NCBI GenBank assembly: GCA_011620245.1
Contig: WOZN01000153.1
Span: 1-10,898, forward strand
Reading direction: 5' to 3'
Length of the DNA stretch: 10,898 nucleotides
DNA from: Acidovorax sp.
Lineage (GTDB): Bacteria; Pseudomonadota; Gammaproteobacteria; Burkholderiales; Burkholderiaceae_C
A program made the translations under genes and the position numbers. Positions 1 through 5,278 of this stretch are shown piece after piece; position 1 is the stretch's first letter; the number at the start of each line of letters is the position of its first letter. The notes under the pieces are model-generated. The model saw only the letters and a list, made by a program, of their open reading frames with translations. It made no database searches and was not told where the DNA came from.

Positions 1-32
1 GCCTGTTTTGCGTCAGTCATGGTAAGTCATGA

Positions 33-56
33 CCCGTTGAGCGGGGTGGCTTTTTT
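33..56 (+). terminator. Possible weak rho-independent terminator of a gene left of the window
   Basis: A short stem CCCG/CGGG (33-36 with 42-45, loop TTGAG) is followed within six bases by six T residues (51-56). The orientation would end a plus-strand gene lying left of the window. The stem is only 4 bp, or 5 with a bulged G, so this is a weak candidate. Confidence 0.3.
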
Positions 57-80
57 ACAAGCGTAGCACCTGCTTGTCTG

Positions 81-110
81 GTGGCCCTTGATGGCCCTTG
101 GTGGCCCTTG
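81..110. repeat. Three tandem 10-bp units, RTGGCCCTTG
   Basis: Three consecutive 10-bp units occur at 81-90, 91-100 and 101-110. They differ only at the first base. The unit is not a multiple of three and no coding frame is supported here. It lies about 110 bp beyond the lysR stop codon. Confidence 0.85.
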
Positions 111-120
111 ATTTCCCTGT

Positions 121-150
121 GGCGGTGTTTGGCGGTGTTTTGCGGTGTTT
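121..150. repeat. Three tandem 10-bp units, KGCGGTGTTT
   Basis: Units occur at 121-130, 131-140 and 141-150. The first two are identical and the third differs only in its first base. Ten bases separate this array from the 81-110 array, so both share a 10-bp register. Apart from these arrays and the weak terminator, I see nothing in the gene-free stretch 1-222. Confidence 0.85.
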
Positions 151-222
151 TCAAGCAAGAACTCCACGTTCCAGAGGCCAGTGCAGATGGGGGTGGGGCC
201 TTTTCCCAGGATATGCGGTGGT

Positions 223-1143
223 TCAGCTGGCCGCGCTCGCCGTTTTGCCGATGTGCTGCGCCTTGGCAAACGCGCGCACCACGTCCAGAAAGGCCGCCAG
301 CAGCGGCGAAGCGTCGTCGGTGCGGTACAGGCAGCTGAGCTCGATGTCGCGCAGGTGGCGCGAGCGCAGCGGCCGGTAAACCAACCCCGGCAGGCGCAGG
401 CTGGTGGCCGACTGGGTGGTGATGCAGGCGCCAAAACCGCCCGCCACCAGGGCCACGCAGGTCAGCACATCCTCTACCGCCTGCACCACGTTCAGGCGCA
501 TGCCCTCGCGGTGAAAGGCGCTGGCCACCTCTTGTGCCAACCCTGGCAAGGGGGTGTTGGGATAGACGATCATGGGTTCGCCGTCCAGGTCGCGCAGCGC
601 GATCTCATGGCGCGCGCTCAGGGGATGGGCTTGCGGCAGGCCGACCACCAGTTGCTCCTGCAACACGGCCAGCACCCCCAGGCCGGGCTCGGGGGGCACC
701 AGCCGGTTGAAACCGATGGTGATGCGGCGCTCGCGCAGCGCCTGCAGCTGTTCGCCCTTGGTCAGGTTGTGCAACTCGATGCGCACTTCGGGGCGCGCGC
801 GGTGGAAGGCGGCCAGCAGCCGGGGGATCACGTCCAGCACGCCCGAGCCGAAGATGCCCACGTCGATCTGGCCGATCAGCCCTTGTCCTGCCTGCTGCGT
901 GCGCTCGCGCGCGCGCTGCGTCAGCGAGAGGATGTTGGGCACCTCGTCCAGCAGCGCCTGGCCGGCGGCCGTGAGCTCCACCCCCTTGGCGGTGCGCACG
1001 AATAGCATGGTGCCCAGCTCGTCTTCGAGGCCGCGAATCTGGCGCGTCAGGGGCGGCTGCGCCATGTGCAGCCGCGCCGCCGCCCGCCCGAAATGCAGTT
1101 CCTGGGCCAGCGCAAGAAAATATCTCATCTGCCGCAAATCCAC
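223..1143 (-). CDS. LysR-type transcriptional regulator, divergent from the meta-cleavage genes
   Basis: This 306-residue protein has the standard LysR-family length and layout. An N-terminal winged helix-turn-helix covers roughly residues 1-60, including a segment starting FGRAAARLHMAQPPLTRQI. A linker helix and a two-lobed effector-binding domain follow, from about 90 to 300. The start is GTG at 1143, six bases behind a strong AGGAGG (1150-1155), and gives the typical opening MDLRQMRYF. It faces away from the dehydrogenase gene across a 153-bp gap, the classical arrangement of a LysR regulator with its target operon. The effector domain looks like the CatR/ClcR/aniline-cluster type, so an aromatic-pathway intermediate is a likely co-inducer. 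That is inference; the effector cannot be read from the sequence. The gene looks intact. Confidence 0.93.
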   Translation of the reverse strand: MDLRQMRYFLALAQELHFGRAAARLHMAQPPLTRQIRGLEDELGTMLFVRTAKGVELTAAGQALLDEVPNILSLTQRARERTQQAGQGLIGQIDVGIFGSGVLDVIPRLLAAFHRARPEVRIELHNLTKGEQLQALRERRITIGFNRLVPPEPGLGVLAVLQEQLVVGLPQAHPLSARHEIALRDLDGEPMIVYPNTPLPGLAQEVASAFHREGMRLNVVQAVEDVLTCVALVAGGFGACITTQSATSLRLPGLVYRPLRSRHLRDIELSCLYRTDDASPLLAAFLDVVRAFAKAQHIGKTASAAS

Positions 1144-1149
1144 CGCGCC

Positions 1150-1155
1150 CCTCCT
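1150..1155 (-). promoter_or_regulatory. Ribosome binding site deciding the GTG start of lysR
   Basis: The minus-strand sequence AGGAGG lies six bases before the GTG at 1143. It supports that non-ATG start over the ATG five codons further in. Confidence 0.75.
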
Positions 1156-1180
1156 TTTCTTGGATCGTTTTCTTGGATCG
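1155..1180. repeat. Perfect 13-bp tandem duplication in the lysR leader
   Basis: TTTTCTTGGATCG occurs at 1155-1167 and again, without a mismatch, at 1168-1180. It lies directly upstream of the lysR ribosome binding site, inside the divergent control region. Perfect identity suggests a recent slippage or duplication event. Confidence 0.92.
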
Positions 1181-1194
1181 TGAACATGTTCTCA

Positions 1195-1209
1195 ATACTT
1201 TGAAGGTAT
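1195..1209. promoter_or_regulatory. Candidate LysR-type operator (ATAC-N7-GTAT)
   Basis: The 15-bp interrupted inverted repeat ATAC-N7-GTAT contains the T-N11-A core expected of LysR-family boxes (T1196, A1208). It lies in the lysR/dehydrogenase divergent gap, upstream of a plausible plus-strand promoter. A separate perfect 10-bp palindrome, GAACATGTTC, lies at 1182-1191. Binding is inferred. Confidence 0.6.
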
Positions 1210-1213
1210 CAGA

Positions 1214-1243
1214 TTGGCAAAATTTGGTATTGGACAGTATGAA
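1214..1243 (+). promoter_or_regulatory. Candidate sigma-70 promoter of the meta-cleavage operon
   Basis: TTGGCA (1214-1219, 5 of 6 to consensus) and TATGAA (1238-1243, 4 of 6) are separated by 18 bp, just downstream of the LysR-type box and about 54 bp before the dehydrogenase ATG. On the minus strand TTGCCA (1215-1220) overlaps this -35, with a weak TATTGA 17 bp on, so lysR may use a back-to-back promoter. Prediction by eye only. Confidence 0.4.
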
Positions 1244-1296
1244 TCTCAATCCCTATCGTTGGCGCAAATCAGTGCTTGCGAGATAAGAAAATCACC

Positions 1297-2751
1297 ATGA
1301 AACAAATTCTGAATTTCATCAACGGCCAATACCAGGCCACCGGGCGCAGCTTTGAAAAGCGCTCGCCGCTCCACGGCGGGGTGATCGCCCAGGTGCATGA
1401 GGCGGGGCGTGCCGAGGTGGATGCCGCCGTGGCCGCCGCCCGCGCAGCCCTTGATGGCCCCTGGGGCCGCATGGCGGTGGCCGAGCGTGTGGAAAAGCTC
1501 TACGCTGTGGCCGACGGCATCAACAGGCGCTTTGAGGAGTTTCTGGCTGCCGAATGTGCCGACACCGGCAAGCCGCGCAGCCTGGCCAGCCACATCGACA
1601 TTCCGCGCGGCGCGGCCAACTTCAAGATCTTTGCCGACGTGGTGAAGAACGTGCCCACCGAGTTCTTCGAGATGGCCACGCCCGATGGCCGTGGCGCCAT
1701 CAACTACGGGTACCGCTCGCCCGTGGGCGTGGTCGGCGTGATCTGCCCCTGGAACCTGCCGCTGCTCTTGATGACCTGGAAAGTCGGCCCGGCGCTGGCC
1801 TGCGGCAACACCGTGGTGGTCAAGCCCTCCGAGGAAACACCCCAGACCGCGGCATTGCTGGGCGAGGTCATGAATGAAGCGGGCATTCCGCCAGGCGTTT
1901 ACAACGTGGTGCACGGCTTCGGCCCCGATTCGGCCGGCGAGTTCGTCACCAGTCACCCAGGCGTGGATGCCATCACCTTCACCGGCGAAACCCGCACCGG
2001 CGAAGTCATCATGAAGGCCGCCGCCAAGGGCGCGCGCCCTGTCAGTCTGGAAATGGGCGGCAAGAATGCCGCCATCGTGTTCGCCGATGCCGACTTTGAT
2101 GCGGCCATCGAGGGCACGCTGCGCTCGGCTTTCGTCAACAGCGGCCAAGTCTGTCTGGGCACCGAGCGCGTGTATGTCGAGCGCCCCATTTTTGACCGGT
2201 TCGTTGCCGCGCTGAAGAAGCAGGTCGAGGGCTGGAAGATCGGTCTGCCCGACGATGCCGACACCAGGCTCGGCCCGCTCATCAGCAAAGAACACCAGGC
2301 CAAGGTGCTGTCGTATTACCAGCTGGCGGTGCAAGAGGGTGCCACCGTGGTCACGGGTGGCGGCGTGCCCGACATGGGTGCGGCGCTTGCCGAGGGCGCC
2401 TGGGTGCAGCCCACCATCTGGACGGGCCTGCCCGAGAGCGCCCGCGTCATCAAGGAAGAAATCTTCGGCCCCTGCTGCCACATTGCGCCCTTCGACACCG
2501 AAGAAGAAGTGCTGGCCAAGGCCAACGACAACGTTTATGGCCTGGCGACGGCCATCTGGACACGCGATGTTTCGCGCGCCCACCGCGTGGCGCAAAAGAT
2601 GAAGGTTGGCCTGTCGTGGGTCAACAGCTGGTTCCTGCGCGATTTGCGCACGCCGTTTGGTGGTTCCAGGCAATCGGGCATTGGCCGCGAGGGCGGCGTG
2701 CATTCGCTTGAGTTCTACACCGAGCTCAAGAACGTCTGCATCAAGCTTTGA
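1297..2751 (+). CDS. 2-hydroxymuconic semialdehyde dehydrogenase
   Basis: This enzyme (DmpC/XylG type) oxidises 2-hydroxymuconic semialdehyde with NAD+ to 2-hydroxymuconate, the first step of the 4-oxalocrotonate branch of catechol meta-cleavage, in the cytoplasm. The 484-residue protein has the full aldehyde dehydrogenase fold length. Key residues are present: catalytic Asn153 in PWNLP, Lys176 in VVKPSEE for cofactor binding, Glu252 in LEMGGKN, and nucleophile Cys286 in SGQVCLG. The tail ends ELKNVCIKL, as is usual in this subfamily. I chose ATG 1297 because MKQILNFING matches the family's usual opening; an in-frame TTG at 1276 would add seven residues. The ribosome binding site is weak. It is first in the plus-strand operon, with 10 bp to the broken hydrolase gene. 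A substrate other than unsubstituted hydroxymuconic semialdehyde (amino- or methyl-) is possible. Confidence 0.93.
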   Translation: MKQILNFINGQYQATGRSFEKRSPLHGGVIAQVHEAGRAEVDAAVAAARAALDGPWGRMAVAERVEKLYAVADGINRRFEEFLAAECADTGKPRSLASHIDIPRGAANFKIFADVVKNVPTEFFEMATPDGRGAINYGYRSPVGVVGVICPWNLPLLLMTWKVGPALACGNTVVVKPSEETPQTAALLGEVMNEAGIPPGVYNVVHGFGPDSAGEFVTSHPGVDAITFTGETRTGEVIMKAAAKGARPVSLEMGGKNAAIVFADADFDAAIEGTLRSAFVNSGQVCLGTERVYVERPIFDRFVAALKKQVEGWKIGLPDDADTRLGPLISKEHQAKVLSYYQLAVQEGATVVTGGGVPDMGAALAEGAWVQPTIWTGLPESARVIKEEIFGPCCHIAPFDTEEEVLAKANDNVYGLATAIWTRDVSRAHRVAQKMKVGLSWVNSWFLRDLRTPFGGSRQSGIGREGGVHSLEFYTELKNVCIKL

Positions 2752-3179
2752 AGACCCGACCATGAACAATCCTGAAATCGCCCGATCGGTCATGCCTGGC
2801 GGCATCCGCACCAATGTGCACGATATGGGCAGCGGCCATCCGGTGTTGCTGATTCACGGCTCGGGTCCTGGTCTGTCTGCCTGGGCCAATTGGCGCCTGG
2901 TGATGCCCGAACTGGCACAGCAAGCGCGCGTCATTGCGCCGGACATGGTGGGCTTGGGCTTTACCGATCGCCCGGCGGGCCAGCAGTACCCCATCGACGC
3001 CTGGGTTGAGCAGGCCGTGGGCGTGCTCGATGCGCTGGGCATCGAAAAAACCGATTTGGTGGGCAACTCGTTTGGCGCCGCGCCAGCGCTGGGTCGATGC
3101 CATGTGCAGCGCCGAGGCCGAAAACCGCGCCCTGCAGCACCAGGCGCTGGTGGTGCATGGCCGCGAAGACCAGGTGATT

Positions 3180-3203
3180 TCGCTGTCCACCTCGCTGTCC
3201 ACC
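3180..3203. repeat. Perfect 12-bp tandem duplication within the hydrolase remnant
   Basis: TCGCTGTCCACC occurs at 3180-3191 and 3192-3203. It adds four residues (an STSLSTL-like stutter) at a place where intact homologues, as I remember them, have none. Confidence 0.85.
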
Positions 3204-3288
3204 TTGCTGACGCTGCCGCAGTGGATTGCGCGCTCGCAACTGCATGTGTATGGCCAGTGCGGCCATTGGACGCAAATTGAGCCTCCGG

Positions 3289-3313
3289 CCCGCTTTGCCC
3301 GCTTTGCCCGCTT
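3289..3313. repeat. 9-bp tandem repeat (2.8 copies) within the hydrolase remnant
   Basis: CCCGCTTTG occurs at 3289-3297 and 3298-3306, followed by a partial third copy. It encodes ARFARFARL where the family normally has one ARFA unit, so one extra copy seems to have been gained. Confidence 0.85.
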
Positions 3314-3392
3314 GGTGCGTGACTTTTTGGCCGAGGCCAGCGACGCTGAGCCGACTTCCCTGAACCCCTGAGGACTGTATGAAGGAAAAAAC

Positions 3393-4181
3393 ATGGCATT
3401 GAACGCAAGCACCCTCGACCAGCTCGCCGAGCATCTGGAAAACTGCCAGCTCAAGGCGCAAGACACGCTCAAGATCACCGAGTCCCACCCCGGCATGGAC
3501 TGGGACGACGCCTACGCCATTCAAGACCGCATCCTGGCACGCAAGCTGGCGCGCGGCGCCCGCGTGGTTGGCTACAAGGCGGGCCTGACCTCGCACGCCA
3601 AGATGAAGCAAATGGGCGTGACCGAACCGGTCTTCGGCTTCCTGGTGGATGAGTTCGTCGTGCCCGAAGGCGCAGAGATCCAGGTCAGCGACCTGATCCA
3701 TCCCAAGGTCGAGCCCGAGATCTGCTTTATCACGCGCACCGAACTCAAGGGCCCTGGCTGCCATATCGGCGCCGTGCTGGCCGCCAGCGATGTGGTGCTG
3801 CCCGGCATCGAGGTGATTGACAGCCGCTACCGCGATTTCAAGTTCGACCTCAAGAGCGTGGTGGCCGACAACACCTCGGCCGCGCGCTTCGTGGTCGGCG
3901 GGCGCATTGCCTCGGCCCGCGATGTGGATTTGTGCACCCTGGGTGTGGTGCTCGAGAAGAACGGCCAGCCCGTGGCCATGGGGGCCGGCGCTGCGGTGCT
4001 GGGGCATCCGGCGGCCGCCGTGGCCATGCTGGTCAACCACCTGGGGCGGCGCGGTCAGTCGCTGCCGGCGGGCTCGCTGGTGCTCTCGGGCGGCATCACC
4101 GAGGCCGTGGCGGTGCAGGCGGGTGACAACGTGACGCTGCGCATCCAGAACCTGGGCAGCGTGTCGGTTCGATTTGTGTAA
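3393..4181 (+). CDS. 4-oxalocrotonate decarboxylase
   Basis: This enzyme (DmpH/XylI type) converts 2-oxohex-3-enedioate (4-oxalocrotonate) to 2-hydroxypenta-2,4-dienoate plus CO2, using a divalent metal. The 262-residue length matches the family. Conserved elements are Lys62 in VGYKAGLTS, MGVTEPVFGFL (75-84), the acidic pair in HPKVEPEI (Glu107, Glu109), GPGCHIG (120-126), EVIDSRY with Glu140, and a GSVSVRFV tail. The paralogous hydratase (DmpE) is the main alternative, but MGV-x-x-P-x-x-GFL and the tail favour the decarboxylase. The start is ATG 3393 behind a good GAAGGA (3381-3386). In well-known clusters the hydratase, acetaldehyde dehydrogenase and aldolase lie between hydrolase and decarboxylase; here they are absent. 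The DmpH enzyme is known to associate with the hydratase, whose gene is not in this window. The gene looks intact. Confidence 0.9.
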   Translation: MALNASTLDQLAEHLENCQLKAQDTLKITESHPGMDWDDAYAIQDRILARKLARGARVVGYKAGLTSHAKMKQMGVTEPVFGFLVDEFVVPEGAEIQVSDLIHPKVEPEICFITRTELKGPGCHIGAVLAASDVVLPGIEVIDSRYRDFKFDLKSVVADNTSAARFVVGGRIASARDVDLCTLGVVLEKNGQPVAMGAGAAVLGHPAAAVAMLVNHLGRRGQSLPAGSLVLSGGITEAVAVQAGDNVTLRIQNLGSVSVRFV

Positions 4182-4199
4182 AAAAGAGAGAAACAAAAT

Positions 4200-4600
4200 A
4201 TGCAACGGAGACGATTCACTGCCACCGGCCTGGTTCATCGCCACCGGCTTGGGCGCCACCCTGTCGGCGATCAGCAGCCTGGCGATTGCGCCCACGCTCT
4301 ACCCCACCAGGCTGCCGTTTTCCGTGGACAAGGATCTGGCTGGCCGAGCAGGGCTTTGCCGGCTTCGAATTGGTGACCTGGTTCGGCCTGATTGCGCCGT
4401 CATCCACGCCGCGCGGCATCATCAACAAGCTGGCCGATGCCTGGAAGACAGGCGCGGCAACTGCGCCCGCCCTGACGACCTTCGAGGGCATCGGCGCCGA
4501 CATCAAGGTCAGCACGCCGCAGCAGTTTGCCGAGTTCATCCGCGCTGAAAACGCACGCTGGGGCAGGCTGATCCAGAAGCTGGGCATCCAGCTCGATTGA
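4200..4600 (+). pseudogene. Bug/TctC-type solute-binding protein remnant, middle deleted, two frameshifts
   Basis: This is a remnant of a periplasmic substrate-binding protein of the tripartite tricarboxylate (Bug) type, a family very abundant in Burkholderiales and normally about 320 residues. Three frames each carry a recognisable piece. From ATG 4200 comes the twin-arginine-like start MQRRRFTATGL. From about 4234 comes the rest of a signal peptide (ATLSAISSLAIAPTLYPTR). From about 4336 to the stop at 4600 comes the Bug C-terminus (EQGFAGFELVTWFGLIAPSS through RWGRLIQKLGIQLD). A 13-bp near-repeat offset by 19 bp (4221-4233 and 4240-4252) explains the first shift: removing 19 bp restores the frame. 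CTGGCTGG (4336-4343), a 4-bp duplication, explains the second. About 200 codons are missing between YPTR and DKDLA. The original ligand is unknown; its position suggests an aromatic acid or related substrate. Confidence 0.87.
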
Positions 4601-4628
4601 CCCATCCCCCAAACCCAAGGAAACCGCC

Positions 4629-4820
4629 ATGCCATTTGCCCAGATTTACATGATTGAAGGCCGCACCGAAGACCAGAAGAAAGCCGTGATTGAAAAGGTC
4701 ACGCAGGCGCTGCACGAGGCCGTGGGTGCGCCCAAGGAGAACGTGCGCGTGTGGATCCACGACGTGCCCAGGGAAAACTGGGGCATTGCCGGCGTCAGCG
4801 CCAAGGAATTGGGGCGCTGA
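4629..4820 (+). CDS. 4-oxalocrotonate tautomerase (2-hydroxymuconate tautomerase)
   Basis: This small enzyme (DmpI/XylH type) ketonises 2-hydroxymuconate to 2-oxohex-3-enedioate, linking the dehydrogenase to the decarboxylase. The 63-residue product becomes 62 residues after removal of Met, exposing the catalytic Pro1 (PFAQIYMIEGR). Arg11 and Arg39, which bind the carboxylates, are both in place in family numbering. Position 50, Phe in the classical enzymes, is Trp here (ENWGI). AAGGA at 4617-4621, seven bases before ATG, is a good ribosome binding site. Family members assemble as hexamers. It closes the plus-strand operon, 28 bp after the broken binding-protein gene, and no obvious terminator follows. 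A tautomerase paralogue with another substrate is possible, but the context argues for this role. Confidence 0.9.
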   Translation: MPFAQIYMIEGRTEDQKKAVIEKVTQALHEAVGAPKENVRVWIHDVPRENWGIAGVSAKELGR

Positions 4821-4858
4821 CCAGGTTCGATGAAGGATAAAAATGCTATATTTTTAAT

Positions 4859-4893
4859 AGCTGCTTGCGCTTACGGGATAAGCGCTGGCGGCG
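4859..4893. repeat. Intergenic hairpin repeat, Comamonadaceae-like (copy A)
   Basis: AGCTGCTTGCGCTT (4859-4872) leads into a perfect 7-bp stem GCGCTTA/TAAGCGC (4867-4873 with 4879-4885, loop CGGGA), in AT-rich flanks. Thirteen of 14 bases match the left arm of the element at 9006-9081. No T-run follows, so it is not an obvious terminator. It separates the tautomerase from the converging secretion-ATPase remnant. I recall similar elements in many Acidovorax-type intergenic gaps; this was not checked. Confidence 0.65.
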
Positions 4894-4911
4894 TATTTGG
4901 CATAAACCACC

Positions 4912-5218
4912 TCACAGGTTGGTGGCTGCCATCACTTCCGCCATATCGGTCAGGCCCTGCAGCATTTTTTCGATGCCATCCTGGCGCAGGGTGAGCATGC
5001 CGGCCGCCAGGGCAGCGTTGCTCGGCTTTTTGGGCCTGCGGGCCTTCCAGCAGCGTGCGTTCGCTGATGATGCCGGCCTGCAAAAGGGCTTCGCCCAGAT
5101 GGCGCGCCTTTCCCACCACCAGGTGGGGGGTGGTGACCAGTTTCCACAGAGCGTCCGCGTCCGAAGGGGTAAAGCACTGGGGCGGTGCGGGGGCAAGCGT
5201 CTCTGAAGTTTCTGGCAT
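4912..5218 (-). pseudogene. GspE/PilB-family secretion ATPase remnant, only the two ends left
   Basis: From ATG 5218 the minus strand encodes about 60 residues including ARHLGEALLQAGIISERTLL, which resembles the N-terminal GspE/MshE domain of type II secretion and type IV pilus ATPases. At about 5015-5030 the recognisable frame changes. The other frame, ending at the stop 4912-4914, encodes a typical C-terminus of the same family: AAGMLTLRQDGIEKMLQGL followed by TDMAEVM. Family members have about 560-600 residues; only about 100 codons remain, so the whole ATPase core (Walker A, Walker B, Asp and His boxes) is gone. It lies downstream of xthA on the same strand, 55 bp away. No product with ATPase function is possible. 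Assignment of the N-terminal part is less certain than the C-terminal part. Confidence 0.78.
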
Positions 5219-5250
5219 GGGGCGATCTGCATGGAATGGCGGTGAAGGCG

Positions 5251-5278
5251 GTTGTCAGAACTTGTTCACGTTGTCAGA
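5251..5278. repeat. 9-bp direct repeat offset by 19 bp at the xthA stop
   Basis: GTTGTCAGA occurs at 5251-5259 and 5270-5278. The second copy contains the xthA stop codon (TGA on the minus strand). The 19-bp step equals that of the near-repeat in the Bug remnant. Confidence 0.7.

Larger units (their letters stand above)
2762..3371 (+). pseudogene. 2-hydroxymuconic semialdehyde hydrolase, internally deleted and frameshifted
   Basis: This is a remnant of a DmpD/TodF-type alpha/beta hydrolase, which would cleave the meta-cleavage product hydrolytically. The first frame, starting at ATG 2762, encodes about 106 recognisable residues, including LLIHGSGPG, ANWRLVMPELAQ and the nucleophile elbow GNSFG (Ser codon 3068-3070). 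The recognisable sequence then resumes in another frame at APRQRWVDA, about 3075, and runs to the stop at 3371. That part carries the acid (Asp in HGRED, 3168-3170) and the base (His in GHWTQ, 3264-3266). Family members are about 280 residues, so roughly 260 bp covering the lid/cap region are missing, with a change of frame. All three triad codons survive, but no single frame joins them. Two in-frame micro-duplications lie in the second half (12 bp and 9 bp). The N-terminal frame would run on to 3280 with unrelated residues. Confidence 0.9.

Noticed and set aside
81..150. CRISPR-like array
   Set aside because: Units are only 10 bp with no spacers, so these are simple tandem repeats.
145..1005. 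Plus-strand open frame of 286 codons opposite lysR
   Set aside because: The composition is that of a GC-rich shadow frame. The LysR protein on the other strand is unambiguous.
1246..2814. Minus-strand open frame of 522 codons opposite the dehydrogenase
   Set aside because: It mirrors the dehydrogenase codons, has no recognisable domain, and would overlap the divergent promoter region.
2762..3371. Programmed ribosomal frameshift joining the hydrolase halves
   Set aside because: No slippery heptamer is seen at the junction. The cap region is missing from both frames, so a shift would not restore a normal enzyme.
2961..4295. Minus-strand open frame of 444 codons opposite the decarboxylase
   Set aside because: It is an antisense shadow that also runs through two pseudogenes. 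It has no ribosome binding site or known motif.
4867..4885. Terminator after the tautomerase gene
   Set aside because: The hairpin is not followed by a T-run on the plus strand. It fits the repeat family better.
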